A DNA stretch of 64,000 nt from Mycobacterium pseudokansasii. Its GTDB lineage: Bacteria > Actinomycetota > Actinomycetes > Mycobacteriales > Mycobacteriaceae. The DNA lies in assembly GCF_900566075.1 (NCBI RefSeq), contig NZ_UPHU01000001.1, positions 5,642,325 through 5,706,324 of the forward strand, in the 5' to 3' direction. Of the stretch, positions 44,872 to 53,956 are shown one piece after another. The notes under the pieces are model-generated. The model was not told the origin of the DNA. It worked only from the letters and a program-made list of their open reading frames with translations, and made no database searches. Within the stretch, counting starts at the first letter, position 1, and each line of letters starts with the position of its first letter. The position numbers and the translations under genes are program-made.

Positions 44872-45100
44872 GGTTCGATAGCCCGCCGGACACGTAGTTG
44901 TCGGAGCGGGAACGTCGAACAGACCGCGGACGATCGTCTGATCGAGACGGTTAGCGCGAACGATGTTTCCATTCGCCGTATGTCGTCGTAGACCCCCGTC
45001 ACGGGCGGCTTTACGGCGGTGACGTGGTTCCCCGCGGCCAATCCAGCGCGGTCGTCAGGCGACCCGTCTGACCATTGGCTCCAAGAACAACGAGGTTCAT
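44872..45100 (-). pseudogene. truncated NAD(P)-binding Rossmann (NmrA-like) gene
   Basis: From ATG 45100 the minus strand reads MNLVVLGANGQTGRLTTALD, with the GxxGxxG motif of NmrA-like reductases, then a frameshift to GLAAGNHVTAV, the expected next strand. The rest decays and is cut at the IS end near 44870. It is divergent from the Rossmann-DoxX gene, with the operator 45130-45151 between them. Confidence 0.5.
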
Positions 45101-45129
45101 CAAAGCTGCAGGCGGTAAGCACAGTATGT

Positions 45130-45151
45130 GATCGTCACTAATTGTGATAAT
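45130..45151. promoter_or_regulatory. putative MarR operator, copy 2
   Basis: This 22-mer starts GATCGTCAC and ends TGATAAT; 18 of 22 bases match the reverse complement of 41559-41580 upstream of the marR gene. It lies between the truncated Rossmann gene and the chimera at 45214. Confidence 0.6.
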
Positions 45152-45213
45152 GCAGCGTCATGTAATAGCTCGGGGTCCCGCGCGCACGACGAACCGTAAT
45201 CCTTGGAAGCCAG

Positions 45214-45759
45214 ATGAAGATCACCGTTTTCGGCGCCACCGGCGGCGTTGGCAAACACCTGGTAGCACAAGCACTCCAGCGTGGTCATGCCGTAAGCGCG
45301 GTGGTCCGCGATCCCGCCAGACTGCCGGTCAGCAGCCCGGCGCTGACGGTCACCACCGTGCCGGGGCTGGAAGACCCCGATCTGCTGCGGCCGGCACTGC
45401 GCGGAAGCGACGCGGTGCTGTCGGCCGTGGGCCCGCGCGACCGAAAGGACACCGCGGTCGCCACCACCAGTACAGCCAGCATCGTGCGCACCATGCAAGC
45501 CACCGGCATAGAGCGACTCGTGTCGTGGCTCACCTTCCCCATCGGCACGCTGAAGACCGGCGGCGCGATCGGCTTGGCGGTTGGCTTGGCCGGCCTGCGG
45601 ATGGTCGGGGTCGCCGTAGCTATCGGGCTCGTGCTGTTCTTCGTGTGTGCCATCTACACACACATCCTGGCCCGCGATTACAGCCCCCAATTCGCGCTCG
45701 CCATCGGTTTCTTGGCGCTCAACGTCGCATCACCGGCCTTGGCGCTCAACGTAGCTTGA
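45214..45759 (+). CDS. chimera of an NmrA-like Rossmann N terminus and a DoxX-like C terminus
   Basis: A 181-residue frame. Residues 1-108 (MKITVFGATGGVGKHLVAQA ... DAVLSAVGPRDRKDTAVATT) are the front half of an NAD(P)-binding atypical SDR. From about residue 109 (SWLTFPIGTLKTGGAIGLAV onward) the sequence is membrane-embedded: GLVLFFVCAIYTHILARDYS and ALAIGFLALNVASPALALNV, like the last helices of DoxX-family proteins. The catalytic half of the reductase and first DoxX helices are missing, so a deletion probably fused two neighbours in frame. GGAAG precedes the ATG. It is likely non-functional as either parent. Confidence 0.65.
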   Translation: MKITVFGATGGVGKHLVAQALQRGHAVSAVVRDPARLPVSSPALTVTTVPGLEDPDLLRPALRGSDAVLSAVGPRDRKDTAVATTSTASIVRTMQATGIERLVSWLTFPIGTLKTGGAIGLAVGLAGLRMVGVAVAIGLVLFFVCAIYTHILARDYSPQFALAIGFLALNVASPALALNVA

Positions 45760-46067
45760 ATCGTGACGGCACCTGCGGGCGGCTTCGGCGTTGGTGGCGG
45801 ACTGTATTGCCTCGATCCCGAGACCCGGTACGTTGACCGCCCAGGCAATCGACGTCGGCCGCATGATCCGGGTCAGCACGCCGGTAGAAGATGAAATGCC
45901 TGGGGTGCTGCACCGAGTCGCTGTTGAAAGATCCAAACACTGTTCCGAGATCACCGCTCACCCAGCACGAACAGGGCAAACGGTTGGTCACCGGCAACCA
46001 TGAGTCAACGCCGCGCGCGTCGGCGCCGGTAGAGTAGTTGACGCGTGTCGAGTACGCTTCTTCAGCT
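45760..46067. other. intergenic stretch upstream of fdxB
   Basis: I see no gene, KstR or KstR2 site in this 308-bp interval. If fdxB keeps its own promoter here, its operator is not recognisable by eye. Confidence 0.4.
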
Positions 46068-48101
46068 ATGTCGACCATCGGCACCGTAGACCAAGCGGCA
46101 CCGGACTCATCTGCGCACCACGCCCTGCCCGATCCCGGGGAGTCGGTCCCCAGGCTCGCGGTGCCAACGGTCGGGATCTTCCTGGCCGCGGTGACGGCAT
46201 TCGTGCTGTCGACGGTCGGCTACGTCAACGGATGGTTGCCGTTCTGGGTGACAATTCCGGTCAATGCCTCGGTGACCTTCGTCATGTTCACCGTCGTGCA
46301 TGACGCGTCACACTATTCGATCAGTTCGACGCGCTGGGTCAACGGCTTATTCGGACGGCTGGCGTGGCTTTTTGTCGGGCCGGTGGTCGCCTTCCCGTCG
46401 TTCGGGTACATCCACATCCAGCACCACCGGCACTCCAACGACGACGAACAGGACCCGGACACGTTCGCGTCGCACGGCTCGCCGTGGCTGCTGCCGCTGC
46501 GCTGGCCGATGGTCGAATACTTCTACCTCAAGTACTACCTGCCCCGGGCCCGCAGCCGGCCCGTCGCCGAAGTCGCCGAGACGCTGGTGATGTTCGCGTT
46601 GAGCATGACCGGGCTTGCCGTTGCCATCGTCACCGGAAATTTCTGGACACTGTTGGTCGTCTTCCTCATTCCGCAACGCATCGGACTCACCGTGTTGGCA
46701 TGGTGGTTCGACTGGCTGCCCCACCACGGGCTCGAGGACACCCAGCGCACCAACCGGTACCGGGCGACCCGCAACCGCGTCGGCGCGGAGTGGCTGTTCA
46801 CCCCGGTGCTGCTGTCGCAGAACTACCACCTGGTGCACCATCTGCACCCGTCGGTGCCGTTCTACCGGTACCTGCGGACGTGGAAGCGCAACGAAGAGGC
46901 CTACCTGGAGCGCAACGCGGCGATCTCGACAGTTTTTGGCCAGCAACTGAATCCGGACGAGTTCCGGGAATGGAAGCAGCTCAACGGCCGGCTCGCCAAG
47001 CTGTTACCGGTGCGGATGCCGGCGCGGTCCAGCTCGCCACACGCGGTGTTGCACCGCATCCCGGTCGCCTCGGTCGACCCCATCACCGCCGACAGCACAT
47101 TGGTGACTTTCGCGGTGCCCGAAGCGCTGCAGGACGCGTTTCGTTTCGAGCCGGGCCAGCATGTGACCGTACGTACCGACTCTGTCGGCCAAGAAGGCGG
47201 GCAAGGAGTTCGGCGCAACTACTCGATCTGCGCTCCGGCCACCCGTGCTCAGTTGCGGATCGCCGTGAAACACATTCCCGGAGGTGCCTTTTCGACGTTC
47301 GTCGCGAACGAACTCAAGGCCGGCGACGTGCTCGAGCTGATGACTCCGACCGGCCGGTTCGGCACCCCGCTGCACCCGCTGCACCGCAAGCACTACGTGG
47401 GCCTGGTGGCCGGCAGCGGGATCACCCCGGTGTTGTCCATCCTGGCGACGACGCTGGAGATCGAGACCGAAAGCCGGTTCACGCTGATCTACGGCAACCG
47501 CACCAGGGAATCGACGATGTTCCGGGCGGAGCTCGACCGCCTGGAATCGCGTTATGCCGACCGCCTGGAGGTACTGCACGTGCTATCCAGCGAGCCGTTG
47601 CACACTCCCGAGCTGCGCGGCCGCATCGACACCGAAAAACTCAACAAGTGGCTGACCACCAGCCTGCAGCCGGACAGCGTCGACGAGTGGTTCATCTGCG
47701 GCCCAATGGAAATGACCTTCGCGGTCCGCGAGTCGTTGGTCGAACATTGCGTGGATCCCGAACACATTCACCTCGAGCTGTTCTACGGCTACGACACGTC
47801 CGAGGCCCCCGAACGTCCGTATGACGCTGCGACCGTCACGTTCACGCTGTCCGGACAGACGGCGACGTTCGACCTGGTGCCTGGTGACTCGATTTTGGAA
47901 GGGGCGCTGCAGGTCCGCGACGACGCACCGTACGCCTGCATGGGCGGCGCGTGCGGAACCTGCCGGGCCAAGCTGATCGACGGCAACGTCGAGATGGACC
48001 ACAACTTCGCTCTCGGCCAGGCCGAATTGGACGCTGGTTACATCTTGACCTGCCAGGCGCACCCGACCACACCGTTCGTATCCGTCGACTACGACCGCTG
48101 A
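46068..48101 (+). CDS. fdxB: FdxB: desaturase-reductase-ferredoxin fusion (Rv3554-like)
   Basis: A 677-residue three-part protein. The N-terminal integral-membrane fatty-acid-desaturase domain has His boxes VVHDASHYS, HIQHHRHSND and NYHLVHHLHP. The middle is a ferredoxin-NADP reductase-like module: RRNYSICAPA (flavin), VGLVAGSGITPVLSIL (NAD(P)), IYGNRTRES. The C-terminal plant-type [2Fe-2S] domain has CMGGACGTCRAKL with a later Cys in ILTCQAHPTT. A self-sufficient membrane oxygenase is implied. M. tuberculosis FdxB is 685 aa and lies next to ipdC; here more than 6 kb separate them. ATG 46068 is chosen over an upstream GTG. Confidence 0.93.
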   Translation: MSTIGTVDQAAPDSSAHHALPDPGESVPRLAVPTVGIFLAAVTAFVLSTVGYVNGWLPFWVTIPVNASVTFVMFTVVHDASHYSISSTRWVNGLFGRLAWLFVGPVVAFPSFGYIHIQHHRHSNDDEQDPDTFASHGSPWLLPLRWPMVEYFYLKYYLPRARSRPVAEVAETLVMFALSMTGLAVAIVTGNFWTLLVVFLIPQRIGLTVLAWWFDWLPHHGLEDTQRTNRYRATRNRVGAEWLFTPVLLSQNYHLVHHLHPSVPFYRYLRTWKRNEEAYLERNAAISTVFGQQLNPDEFREWKQLNGRLAKLLPVRMPARSSSPHAVLHRIPVASVDPITADSTLVTFAVPEALQDAFRFEPGQHVTVRTDSVGQEGGQGVRRNYSICAPATRAQLRIAVKHIPGGAFSTFVANELKAGDVLELMTPTGRFGTPLHPLHRKHYVGLVAGSGITPVLSILATTLEIETESRFTLIYGNRTRESTMFRAELDRLESRYADRLEVLHVLSSEPLHTPELRGRIDTEKLNKWLTTSLQPDSVDEWFICGPMEMTFAVRESLVEHCVDPEHIHLELFYGYDTSEAPERPYDAATVTFTLSGQTATFDLVPGDSILEGALQVRDDAPYACMGGACGTCRAKLIDGNVEMDHNFALGQAELDAGYILTCQAHPTTPFVSVDYDR

Positions 48102-48129
48102 TATAGATCGGGGTGGTCCTTCACAAACG

Positions 48130-48219
48130 CCTCCGGAGGTGTCAGGAAGGGATCTGTAAGTGATTCCTTGTTGAGGTCCGTGTGTTGGCGCACGCGGGTT
48201 TCCTGACACGCCCCGGAGG
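48130..48219 (+). ncRNA. long hairpin in the IS110 leader, candidate bridge RNA
   Basis: CCTCCGGAGGTGTCAGGAA (48130-48148) pairs with TTCCTGACACGCCCCGGAGG (48200-48219), leaving a loop of about 51 bases. It sits directly before the transposase ATG 48227, where IS110-group elements encode the bridge RNA that guides target choice. The right arm contains the GGAGG ribosome site, so the fold could also mask translation. Expression and guide loops are not shown by sequence alone. Confidence 0.4.
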
Positions 48220-48581
48220 TGTTGTTATGTCTGTGCATCTTGCCCCAGTCACGTTGTCCACGATCGTCGTTGCCGTCGATGTCGGCAAGACCTCGGCGGT
48301 GCTCTCGGCGACCGGTAGCGCCCGTCATCGTGTGTTCGGTCCGGTCGAGTTCGCGATGACTCGTTCGGGCCTGGTCGGGGTTGTGTATCGGGTAGGCGCG
48401 GTGATCGGACCGTGTGCGCAGGTCAAAGTGGGTATCGAGGCGGCGGGGCATTACCACCGCCCGGTACTGGACTATCGGTGGCCGCCTGGGTGGGAGGTTT
48501 TGGAGTTCAATCCTGCGCACGTGGCTGAGCAACGCCGGGTGGCGGGCCGGCGGCGCGTTAAGACCGATGCGATTGACTTAG

Positions 48582-50272
48582 CCTGAATCCGTGGATCGGC
48601 TGGTGGTTTGATCGGCGTGTGAACAGCGAAAATGCCTTCTGGCCTGGGATAATACGAGTGCTGAAGTCGTCTTTTTCCAGTGTTCAGGAAGGCATTTTCG
48701 GTGCATTCATCGTATACGTTCACTCTCGGGTCGGCGGTGTTTGACGAGCCGAATCTGGTGTCGGCCGCGGGTTTGGTTCCGGTGCTGGAATTGGCTGAGC
48801 AGACCGGGCTTTCGGAATTGATCGGTGAGCATGTGGATCTGCCGTCGACACGGGTGGCCTCCGGTGCGGTCAACCCGGTCGGGAAGCTGACCTCGATCAT
48901 CGCCGGGATGATGTGCGGCGCGGACTGCATCGACGACGTCGACGTGTTGCGTGCCGGCGGCACGCCACGGGTGTTCAACGAGGTGTATGCGCCCTCGACA
49001 TTGGGGATCTTCTTGCGCGAGTTCACTTTCGGGCATGCCAACCAGCTCGCGGCCGTGGCTCGCGCGCATCTGGTGGCGCTCGCGCAGCGGGTGCCGCTGT
49101 TGCCCGGCATCGAAGAGCGCGCCTTTTTGGACATCGACTCGCTGCTGCGTCCGGTCTACGGGCGCCATAAGCAGGGTGCTTCGTTCGGGCACGCCAAGAT
49201 CGCCAGCCGTGCGCTGCTGCGGTTGGGTCTGTCGCCGCAGATCACCACGATCTCGACCGCGCAGGCCCCACCGGTGATCGCCGAGGCGCGGCTGCGCAGC
49301 GGTAAGGCCGGCTCCGGCCGCGCCGCGGCCTGGCAGGTCAAACAAGCCATCACCACCGCCCGCGGGTGCGGGGCCGGCAAGATCATGCTGCGCGGCGACA
49401 CCGCGTTCGGCAATAAAAAGGTGATCGGCGCCTGCATCGCCGAAGGCGTCGAGTTCTCCCTGTCGATGACCCGAAATCGGGCCATTACCACCGCGGTCGA
49501 GGGCATCGACGAGGCCGCCTACACCCCGGTGCACTACCCGGGCGCGGTCGAAGACCCTGACACCGGGGCGCTGATCTCCGATGCCGAGGTCGCCGAAACT
49601 CCCTACACCCTACGGCTGGGGCGGGGCAAGAAGATCACGGCCCGACTGGTAGTGCGCCGGGTCAAAGACGCCCGCTACCCGGATGCGTTGTTTCCGGTGT
49701 GGCGCTATCACCCATTTCTGACCAACTCCGAGCTGCCCACTGCCGAGGCCGACATCACCCACCGCCGCCACGCCATCATCGAGACCACCTTCGCCGACCT
49801 GATCGATGGCCCACTGGCTCGGATCCCTTCAGGGCTGTTCGCCGCGAACTGCGCCTGGTTGGCCTGCGCGGTGATCGCCCATAACCTGCTGCGCGCCACC
49901 GGGACCCTCGCCGGCGGTCACCACATCGTGGCCCGCGGTGCCACCCTGCGCCGCGACCTGGTCAACGTGCCCGCCCGCTTCGCCGCACCGGCCCGCAAAC
50001 CGATGCTGCACCTACCCGTCCACTGGCCCCGACAAGTCGAGTGGAAAGCCCTGTGGGACAGCGTCATCGGCTACCCGACTGCGCAACCCCGCGCCGCTTG
50101 ACCAAGCGGCCAGCCCCTGTCCACCCCGCCATCCAGGCCCGACCCGAGGAACCCCTAAAGGAAAAGCTGGTGCAGGCCAGCGGATCACATACACGCCAAA
50201 GTGTCCACGCCCCAGCGCCACTCGCCCGAACCCGCCGATGACCACCCGAAATCATCGATCCACGGATTCAGG
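48582..50272 (+). mobile_element. complete IS1380-family insertion sequence
   Basis: A 1691-bp element with perfect 16-bp terminal inverted repeats (CCTGAATCCGTGGATC at the left, GATCCACGGATTCAGG at the right). The 5-bp target duplication CTTAG is at 48577-48581 and 50273-50277. It contains one intact transposase and sits inside the IS110 transposase gene. The sharp, undecayed ends indicate a recent insertion. Confidence 0.92.
48701..50101 (+). CDS. IS1380-family DDE transposase
   Basis: A 466-residue transposase, normal for IS1380. Segments include GKLTSIIAGMMCGADCIDDV, ERAFLDIDSLLRPVYGRHKQ (first Asp), KIMLRGDTAFGNKKVIGACI (second Asp) and HAIIETTFADLIDGPLARIP (Glu). GTG 48701 is chosen since GGAAGG lies eight bases before; an upstream GTG at 48680 would add seven codons. 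It appears intact. Confidence 0.93.
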   Translation: MHSSYTFTLGSAVFDEPNLVSAAGLVPVLELAEQTGLSELIGEHVDLPSTRVASGAVNPVGKLTSIIAGMMCGADCIDDVDVLRAGGTPRVFNEVYAPSTLGIFLREFTFGHANQLAAVARAHLVALAQRVPLLPGIEERAFLDIDSLLRPVYGRHKQGASFGHAKIASRALLRLGLSPQITTISTAQAPPVIAEARLRSGKAGSGRAAAWQVKQAITTARGCGAGKIMLRGDTAFGNKKVIGACIAEGVEFSLSMTRNRAITTAVEGIDEAAYTPVHYPGAVEDPDTGALISDAEVAETPYTLRLGRGKKITARLVVRRVKDARYPDALFPVWRYHPFLTNSELPTAEADITHRRHAIIETTFADLIDGPLARIPSGLFAANCAWLACAVIAHNLLRATGTLAGGHHIVARGATLRRDLVNVPARFAAPARKPMLHLPVHWPRQVEWKALWDSVIGYPTAQPRAA

Positions 50273-51932
50273 CTTAGAGGCGATCACCGAGCTGGTGTTG
50301 GCCGGGCGGGGCCGCTTGATCACCGGCCGCGAGGTGCTCATCGGTGAGCTGGCGGCGTGGGCGACGCATCGATCGCGGCGGGTGTCTACGCGCACGGCGA
50401 CGAAGAATCAGCTGCTGGGTCAACTCGACCGCGCGTTTCCGGGGTTGACGCGGGCGTTGCCCGATGTGTTGGGCACCAAGATCGGTCGGCTGGTCGCCGC
50501 GGAGTTCGCCGACCCGGCCCGGTTGTCGGCACTGGGTGTGAGCCGGCTGATCCGGTTCGCCGCGGTCCGTGATATCCAGCTGCGGCGACCGGTGGCTGAG
50601 CGTCTGGTGACCGCAGCTCGAGACGCGTTGCCGACTCGCGACGCCGTGGTGGCCCGGCGGGTGTTGGCCACCGACGTGGGGCTGCTGGCCGACCTGGACA
50701 CCCAAATCGCTGCTGCCGAAGACGAGCTGGCCACGTTGGTCCCATTGAGTCCGTTCGCAACGTTGACCTCGGTCCCTGGCTGGGGTGTGGTCCGGGTGTC
50801 CAATTATGCTGCCGCCCTGGGTGATCCGTACCGGTGGCCAGGACCCCGGCAGATCTACCGGGCCTCGGGACTTTCACCCATGCAATACGAATCGGCCGGC
50901 AAACGACGGGACGGAAAGATCAGCCGCGAGGGCAGTGTGGCGCTGCGCCGCGCCCTGATCGACCTCGGTATCGGTCTGTGGCTGACCGAACCTGCCGCCA
51001 AAGCCTATGCCGGCGAACTGAAATCGCGCGGCAAGCACGGCAGCATCATCGGCTGCGCGCTGGCGCATCGCGCCACCCGGATCGCCTATGCACTGGTCCG
51101 CGATCACGCCAGCTACGACCCGTCCCGCTGGAGTTGACACCGGTTTGGGATTTCCTCGGTCCTGGCCGTCGGCGCCGGAGACGCAGGAGCCGTCCACGTG
51201 CAGCGCCCGCAGCGCAGCGAGGACGAACGACGTGGACAGCGACGAGCACCGGCGCATCCTCGCCCGGACGTAGGAAACCACCCCTCGACCCGACGGGAGA
51301 ACAACACCACCGACGACAGCCCCCGTAGTGCCTCAAGTCAAGATGCCCGCGAAAGTCGGTCGATGCCTCAGTTAAAAATGCCCGTGAAACGGGGCGGTTC
51401 AGCCGGCCTTGGTCCGGATGCCTTTGCGGATGTCGGGTAGGGCGGTGGGGATGCTGGCCAGGTAGAGCTGCTCGGTCTTCTCCTTGGCCAGCAGGAGAAG
51501 CCGGTTCTGCAGATCGGCGATCTCGCGGCCGATTTTGGCGGGGTTGAGGCTGTCGCGGTAGGCGGTCACTTCGGCCTGTTGTGCTGGTGAAAGGACGCCG
51601 GCGGCCAGGAGCCGGTCGAATGGGGTCTGCGGTGTGTCGTAGAGGCGTCGGCGGCGGCCGTCACCGCTGGTGGCGTACCCGATGGGTTTGATGGTCGGGG
51701 TCAGGTAGTTGAGCCGGTCGTTGACCAGTGGCCAGAGCCGGTTGAGCACGGCTTGTTCTTCAGGGGTGTCGTAGCGGTAGTAGAACGCGTATTCGCGCAC
51801 CAGGTGGTTGTTCTTGGATTCGATGGTGGCCTGGTCGTTCTTTTTGTAGGGCCGCGACCGGGTGAAGAAGATCTCCATTTCCGCTGCCCACTTGATGACA
51901 GCCTTGTTCAGGAACTCGGTACCGTTGTCGAC

Positions 51933-51954
51933 GCAATGCCGATATCGGCATTGC
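51933..51954. repeat. 22-bp perfect palindrome outside the left RIT inverted repeat
   Basis: GCAATGCCGAT followed by its exact mirror ATCGGCATTGC. It lies between the transposase codon sequence and the RIT repeat at 51955 and has no counterpart at the right end. It shares ATGCCGA with the RIT repeats. Confidence 0.75.
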
Positions 51955-52040
51955 TTCGATTATGCCGACCTCACGATTATGCCGATATTGAGTGGGATCG
52001 GTTGTGGTGCAGGGGGTTCAGTCGCGGGGTATCGGCATAA

Positions 52041-53030
52041 TCAGAGGCCTTCGAGGAACGCGAGGATCGGATCGGGCGGCTGGTATCGCCCGGGCTTGGT
52101 GTGCGTGGGTGCGGTGGCGGCGATTGCGCGTTCCTTCAGGGTCATGTCGGCGTGCAGGTAGAGTTCGGCGGTGGCAGTCTGTTCGTGACCAAGCCACAAG
52201 GCGATGACGGTGATGTCGACACCAGCGAGCAGCAGGGCCATGGCCGCGGAGTGCCGCAGGGTGTGGGCGGTGACCCGCTTGCTGCGCAGCGACGGACACG
52301 ATCCGCGGGCGCGGTTGGTGTAGAGCGTGATTCGGCGCTCGACCGCATCGCGGCTGAGCGATCTGCCGGTGCTGGTGGGGAACAATGGGTCGTCGGGGGC
52401 GCCGCGACGTTCGGCGAGCCAGCCCCGCAGCACTTCCACGGTGTCGGGCAGTAGTGGTGTGTTTCGCTGTTTGCGGCCCTTGCCGATGCAGTGTACGTGC
52501 GCGCCGCGGCCGAGCTGCAGGTCGGCGACTGACAACGCGGTCAGTTCGGAGATCCGCAGCCCGGTCTGCAAGGTGAGCGCCAGCATCGCGTGGTCGCGTC
52601 GTCCGGCCCAGGTGTCGGGGTCGCAGGCGGCCAGCAGCGCGTCAGCCTCCTCGTTGGTGAGGTAGGTGATCAGGTTGCGTTGGAAGCGTTTCGGCGGGAC
52701 CGCCAGCACGCGTTGGATCGAGGCGGCGTGTTCGGGATGGCGCAGTGCGGCGTAGCCGAACAGTGAGTGGATGGCCGCCAACCGGGTGTTGCGGGTGCGC
52801 ACGCTGTTGCCACGATCGTGTTCGAGGTGGTCGAGGAACCCGGCGACCGAGGGCGCGTCCAGATCGGCGAGGTCGAGCTGGCTGGGCGGTTTGGCGGTGC
52901 GGGTTGCGGTATAGCCGAGCAGCAGCCGGAACGTGTCGCGGTAGCCGGCGATGGTGTTCGGGCTGGCCTGGAGTTGCCCGATGAGCCGGTCGGTGAAGTA
53001 GGCCTGCAGGATCGGGGCGAGCGCGGTCAT
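52041..53030 (-). CDS. third tyrosine recombinase of the RIT element (RitC position)
   Basis: A 329-residue phage-integrase-family protein. The N-terminal SAM-like domain (MTALAPILQAYFTDRLIGQL) is followed by the catalytic domain: Arg in LALTLQTGLRISELTALSVA, Lys in HCIGKGRKQRNTPLL, HxxR in AHTLRHSAAMALLLAGVD, His in LWLGHEQTATAELYLHADM with the Tyr nucleophile. Its ATG overlaps the middle gene's stop (ATGA), and its TGA lies in the inner repeat copy at 52032-52043. Confidence 0.92.
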   Translation of the reverse strand: MTALAPILQAYFTDRLIGQLQASPNTIAGYRDTFRLLLGYTATRTAKPPSQLDLADLDAPSVAGFLDHLEHDRGNSVRTRNTRLAAIHSLFGYAALRHPEHAASIQRVLAVPPKRFQRNLITYLTNEEADALLAACDPDTWAGRRDHAMLALTLQTGLRISELTALSVADLQLGRGAHVHCIGKGRKQRNTPLLPDTVEVLRGWLAERRGAPDDPLFPTSTGRSLSRDAVERRITLYTNRARGSCPSLRSKRVTAHTLRHSAAMALLLAGVDITVIALWLGHEQTATAELYLHADMTLKERAIAATAPTHTKPGRYQPPDPILAFLEGL

Positions 53031-53956
53031 CGCCGGCCTCCGGGTCTGCTCGCCTGCAGCCGTTGCGCGGCAAGGCCCATCAACTCGGGCGTGGCCGTCA
53101 AATACCAGTAGGTGCTGGCCGGGTTGACGTGTCCGAGGTAGGTGGACAGCACCGGCATCATTGCCGCGACGTCGACGCCGGATCGGTACCAGTCCAGCAG
53201 GCAACTCACGGTGAAGGCATGCCGAAGATCATGTGCGCGGGGCCGGACCGTGGCGGTGCGTAGTCCGATCGTCGTGGTGATCTCGATGAACGCCTCATGC
53301 ACCGACGAATATCGCAGCGCGGCGCCGGTGGTGGCCACAAAGAACGTCTCCGATCGTCGCGGCGGCGGTATCCGGCGGTCGCGGCGGCGGGCGTAGCGGC
53401 GCAGCTGTTCGACGGCGCTGGGGTGCAGCGGTATGAGGCGGGGGTGGCCGGCCTTGCGGCCAGCGACGGTGAGCACGCCCGCCCGCAGGTCCACGTCGGT
53501 ACGGCGCAGCGGCAGTGTTTCCCCGATCCGCAGGCCGGTCACTGCAAGCAGCCCCAGTAGGGTGTGTAGGGTCGCGGCACGCATCTCGGGGCGAAGGTCG
53601 TTGGCGGCGTGCAGGATCCGTTGTATTTCTGCATCGGTGTAGATGTAGGGTGTGGGCCGCTTGCCCTGTCCGGGGAATACCTTGGTGGGTGGGATTTCGG
53701 TTGCCGGGTCGATCGTGGCCAGGTAGCGGGCGAATCCGCGGATCGCGCCGAGTCGGTGCGACCAGTTGACCGGGTCGACATTGCGCGGCAGTCGCGCGAA
53801 CGCGATCGCAGCCTCGGTCGTGATCGATGTCGACGCCCGCTGGCGCAGGAAGTCGAGGAATTGGGCCAACACCTGGCCGTCGCCGGCCAGCGCGAATCCC
53901 AGCCCTCGCCGCAGCCGCAAGTAGTCGTCGAGATGGGCGCGCAGCTCGGCGGTCAT
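53027..53956 (-). CDS. second tyrosine recombinase of the RIT element (RitB position)
   Basis: A 309-residue integrase. N-terminal core-binding domain MTAELRAHLDDYLRLRRGLG; catalytic Arg in LLAVTGLRIGETLPLRRTDV; HxxR in RAHDLRHAFTVSCLLDWYRS; and HVNPASTYWYLTATPEL with His and Tyr. It is coupled at both ends by ATGA overlaps. In RIT elements all three recombinases are kept together, presumably because they act as a complex; the mechanism is not established. Confidence 0.92.
   Translation of the reverse strand: MTAELRAHLDDYLRLRRGLGFALAGDGQVLAQFLDFLRQRASTSITTEAAIAFARLPRNVDPVNWSHRLGAIRGFARYLATIDPATEIPPTKVFPGQGKRPTPYIYTDAEIQRILHAANDLRPEMRAATLHTLLGLLAVTGLRIGETLPLRRTDVDLRAGVLTVAGRKAGHPRLIPLHPSAVEQLRRYARRRDRRIPPPRRSETFFVATTGAALRYSSVHEAFIEITTTIGLRTATVRPRAHDLRHAFTVSCLLDWYRSGVDVAAMMPVLSTYLGHVNPASTYWYLTATPELMGLAAQRLQASRPGGRR

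Larger units (their letters stand above)
48227..51137 (+). pseudogene. IS110-family transposase split by an insertion
   Basis: The 5' part (48227-48581) encodes MSVHLAPVTLSTIVVAVDVG ... RRVKTDAIDL, the DEDD RuvC-like start. The 3' part (50278-51137) encodes EAITELVLAGRGRLITGREV ... to YDPSRWS, with the C-terminal Tnp region SVPGWGVVRVSNYAAALGDP and ASGLSPMQYESAGKRRDGKI. Removing 48582-50272 and one CTTAG copy restores TDAIDL-EAITEL with no other lesion: about 404 codons, normal for the family. So it was inactivated only by the IS1380 insertion. Confidence 0.85.
48102..51329 (+). mobile_element. IS110-family element, interrupted by an IS1380-family element
   Basis: It has a leader with a long hairpin (48130-48219), a transposase split at codon 118 by the 48582-50272 insertion, and about 190 bp of non-coding right end after 51137. 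Outer limits are approximate because IS110 elements lack inverted repeats; the right limit is set by the next element's end at 51330. Confidence 0.75.

Noticed and set aside
48182..48227. An earlier start for the IS110 transposase at 48182
   Set aside because: It would translate the leader hairpin; ATG 48227 has GGAGG at the right distance and matches family N termini.
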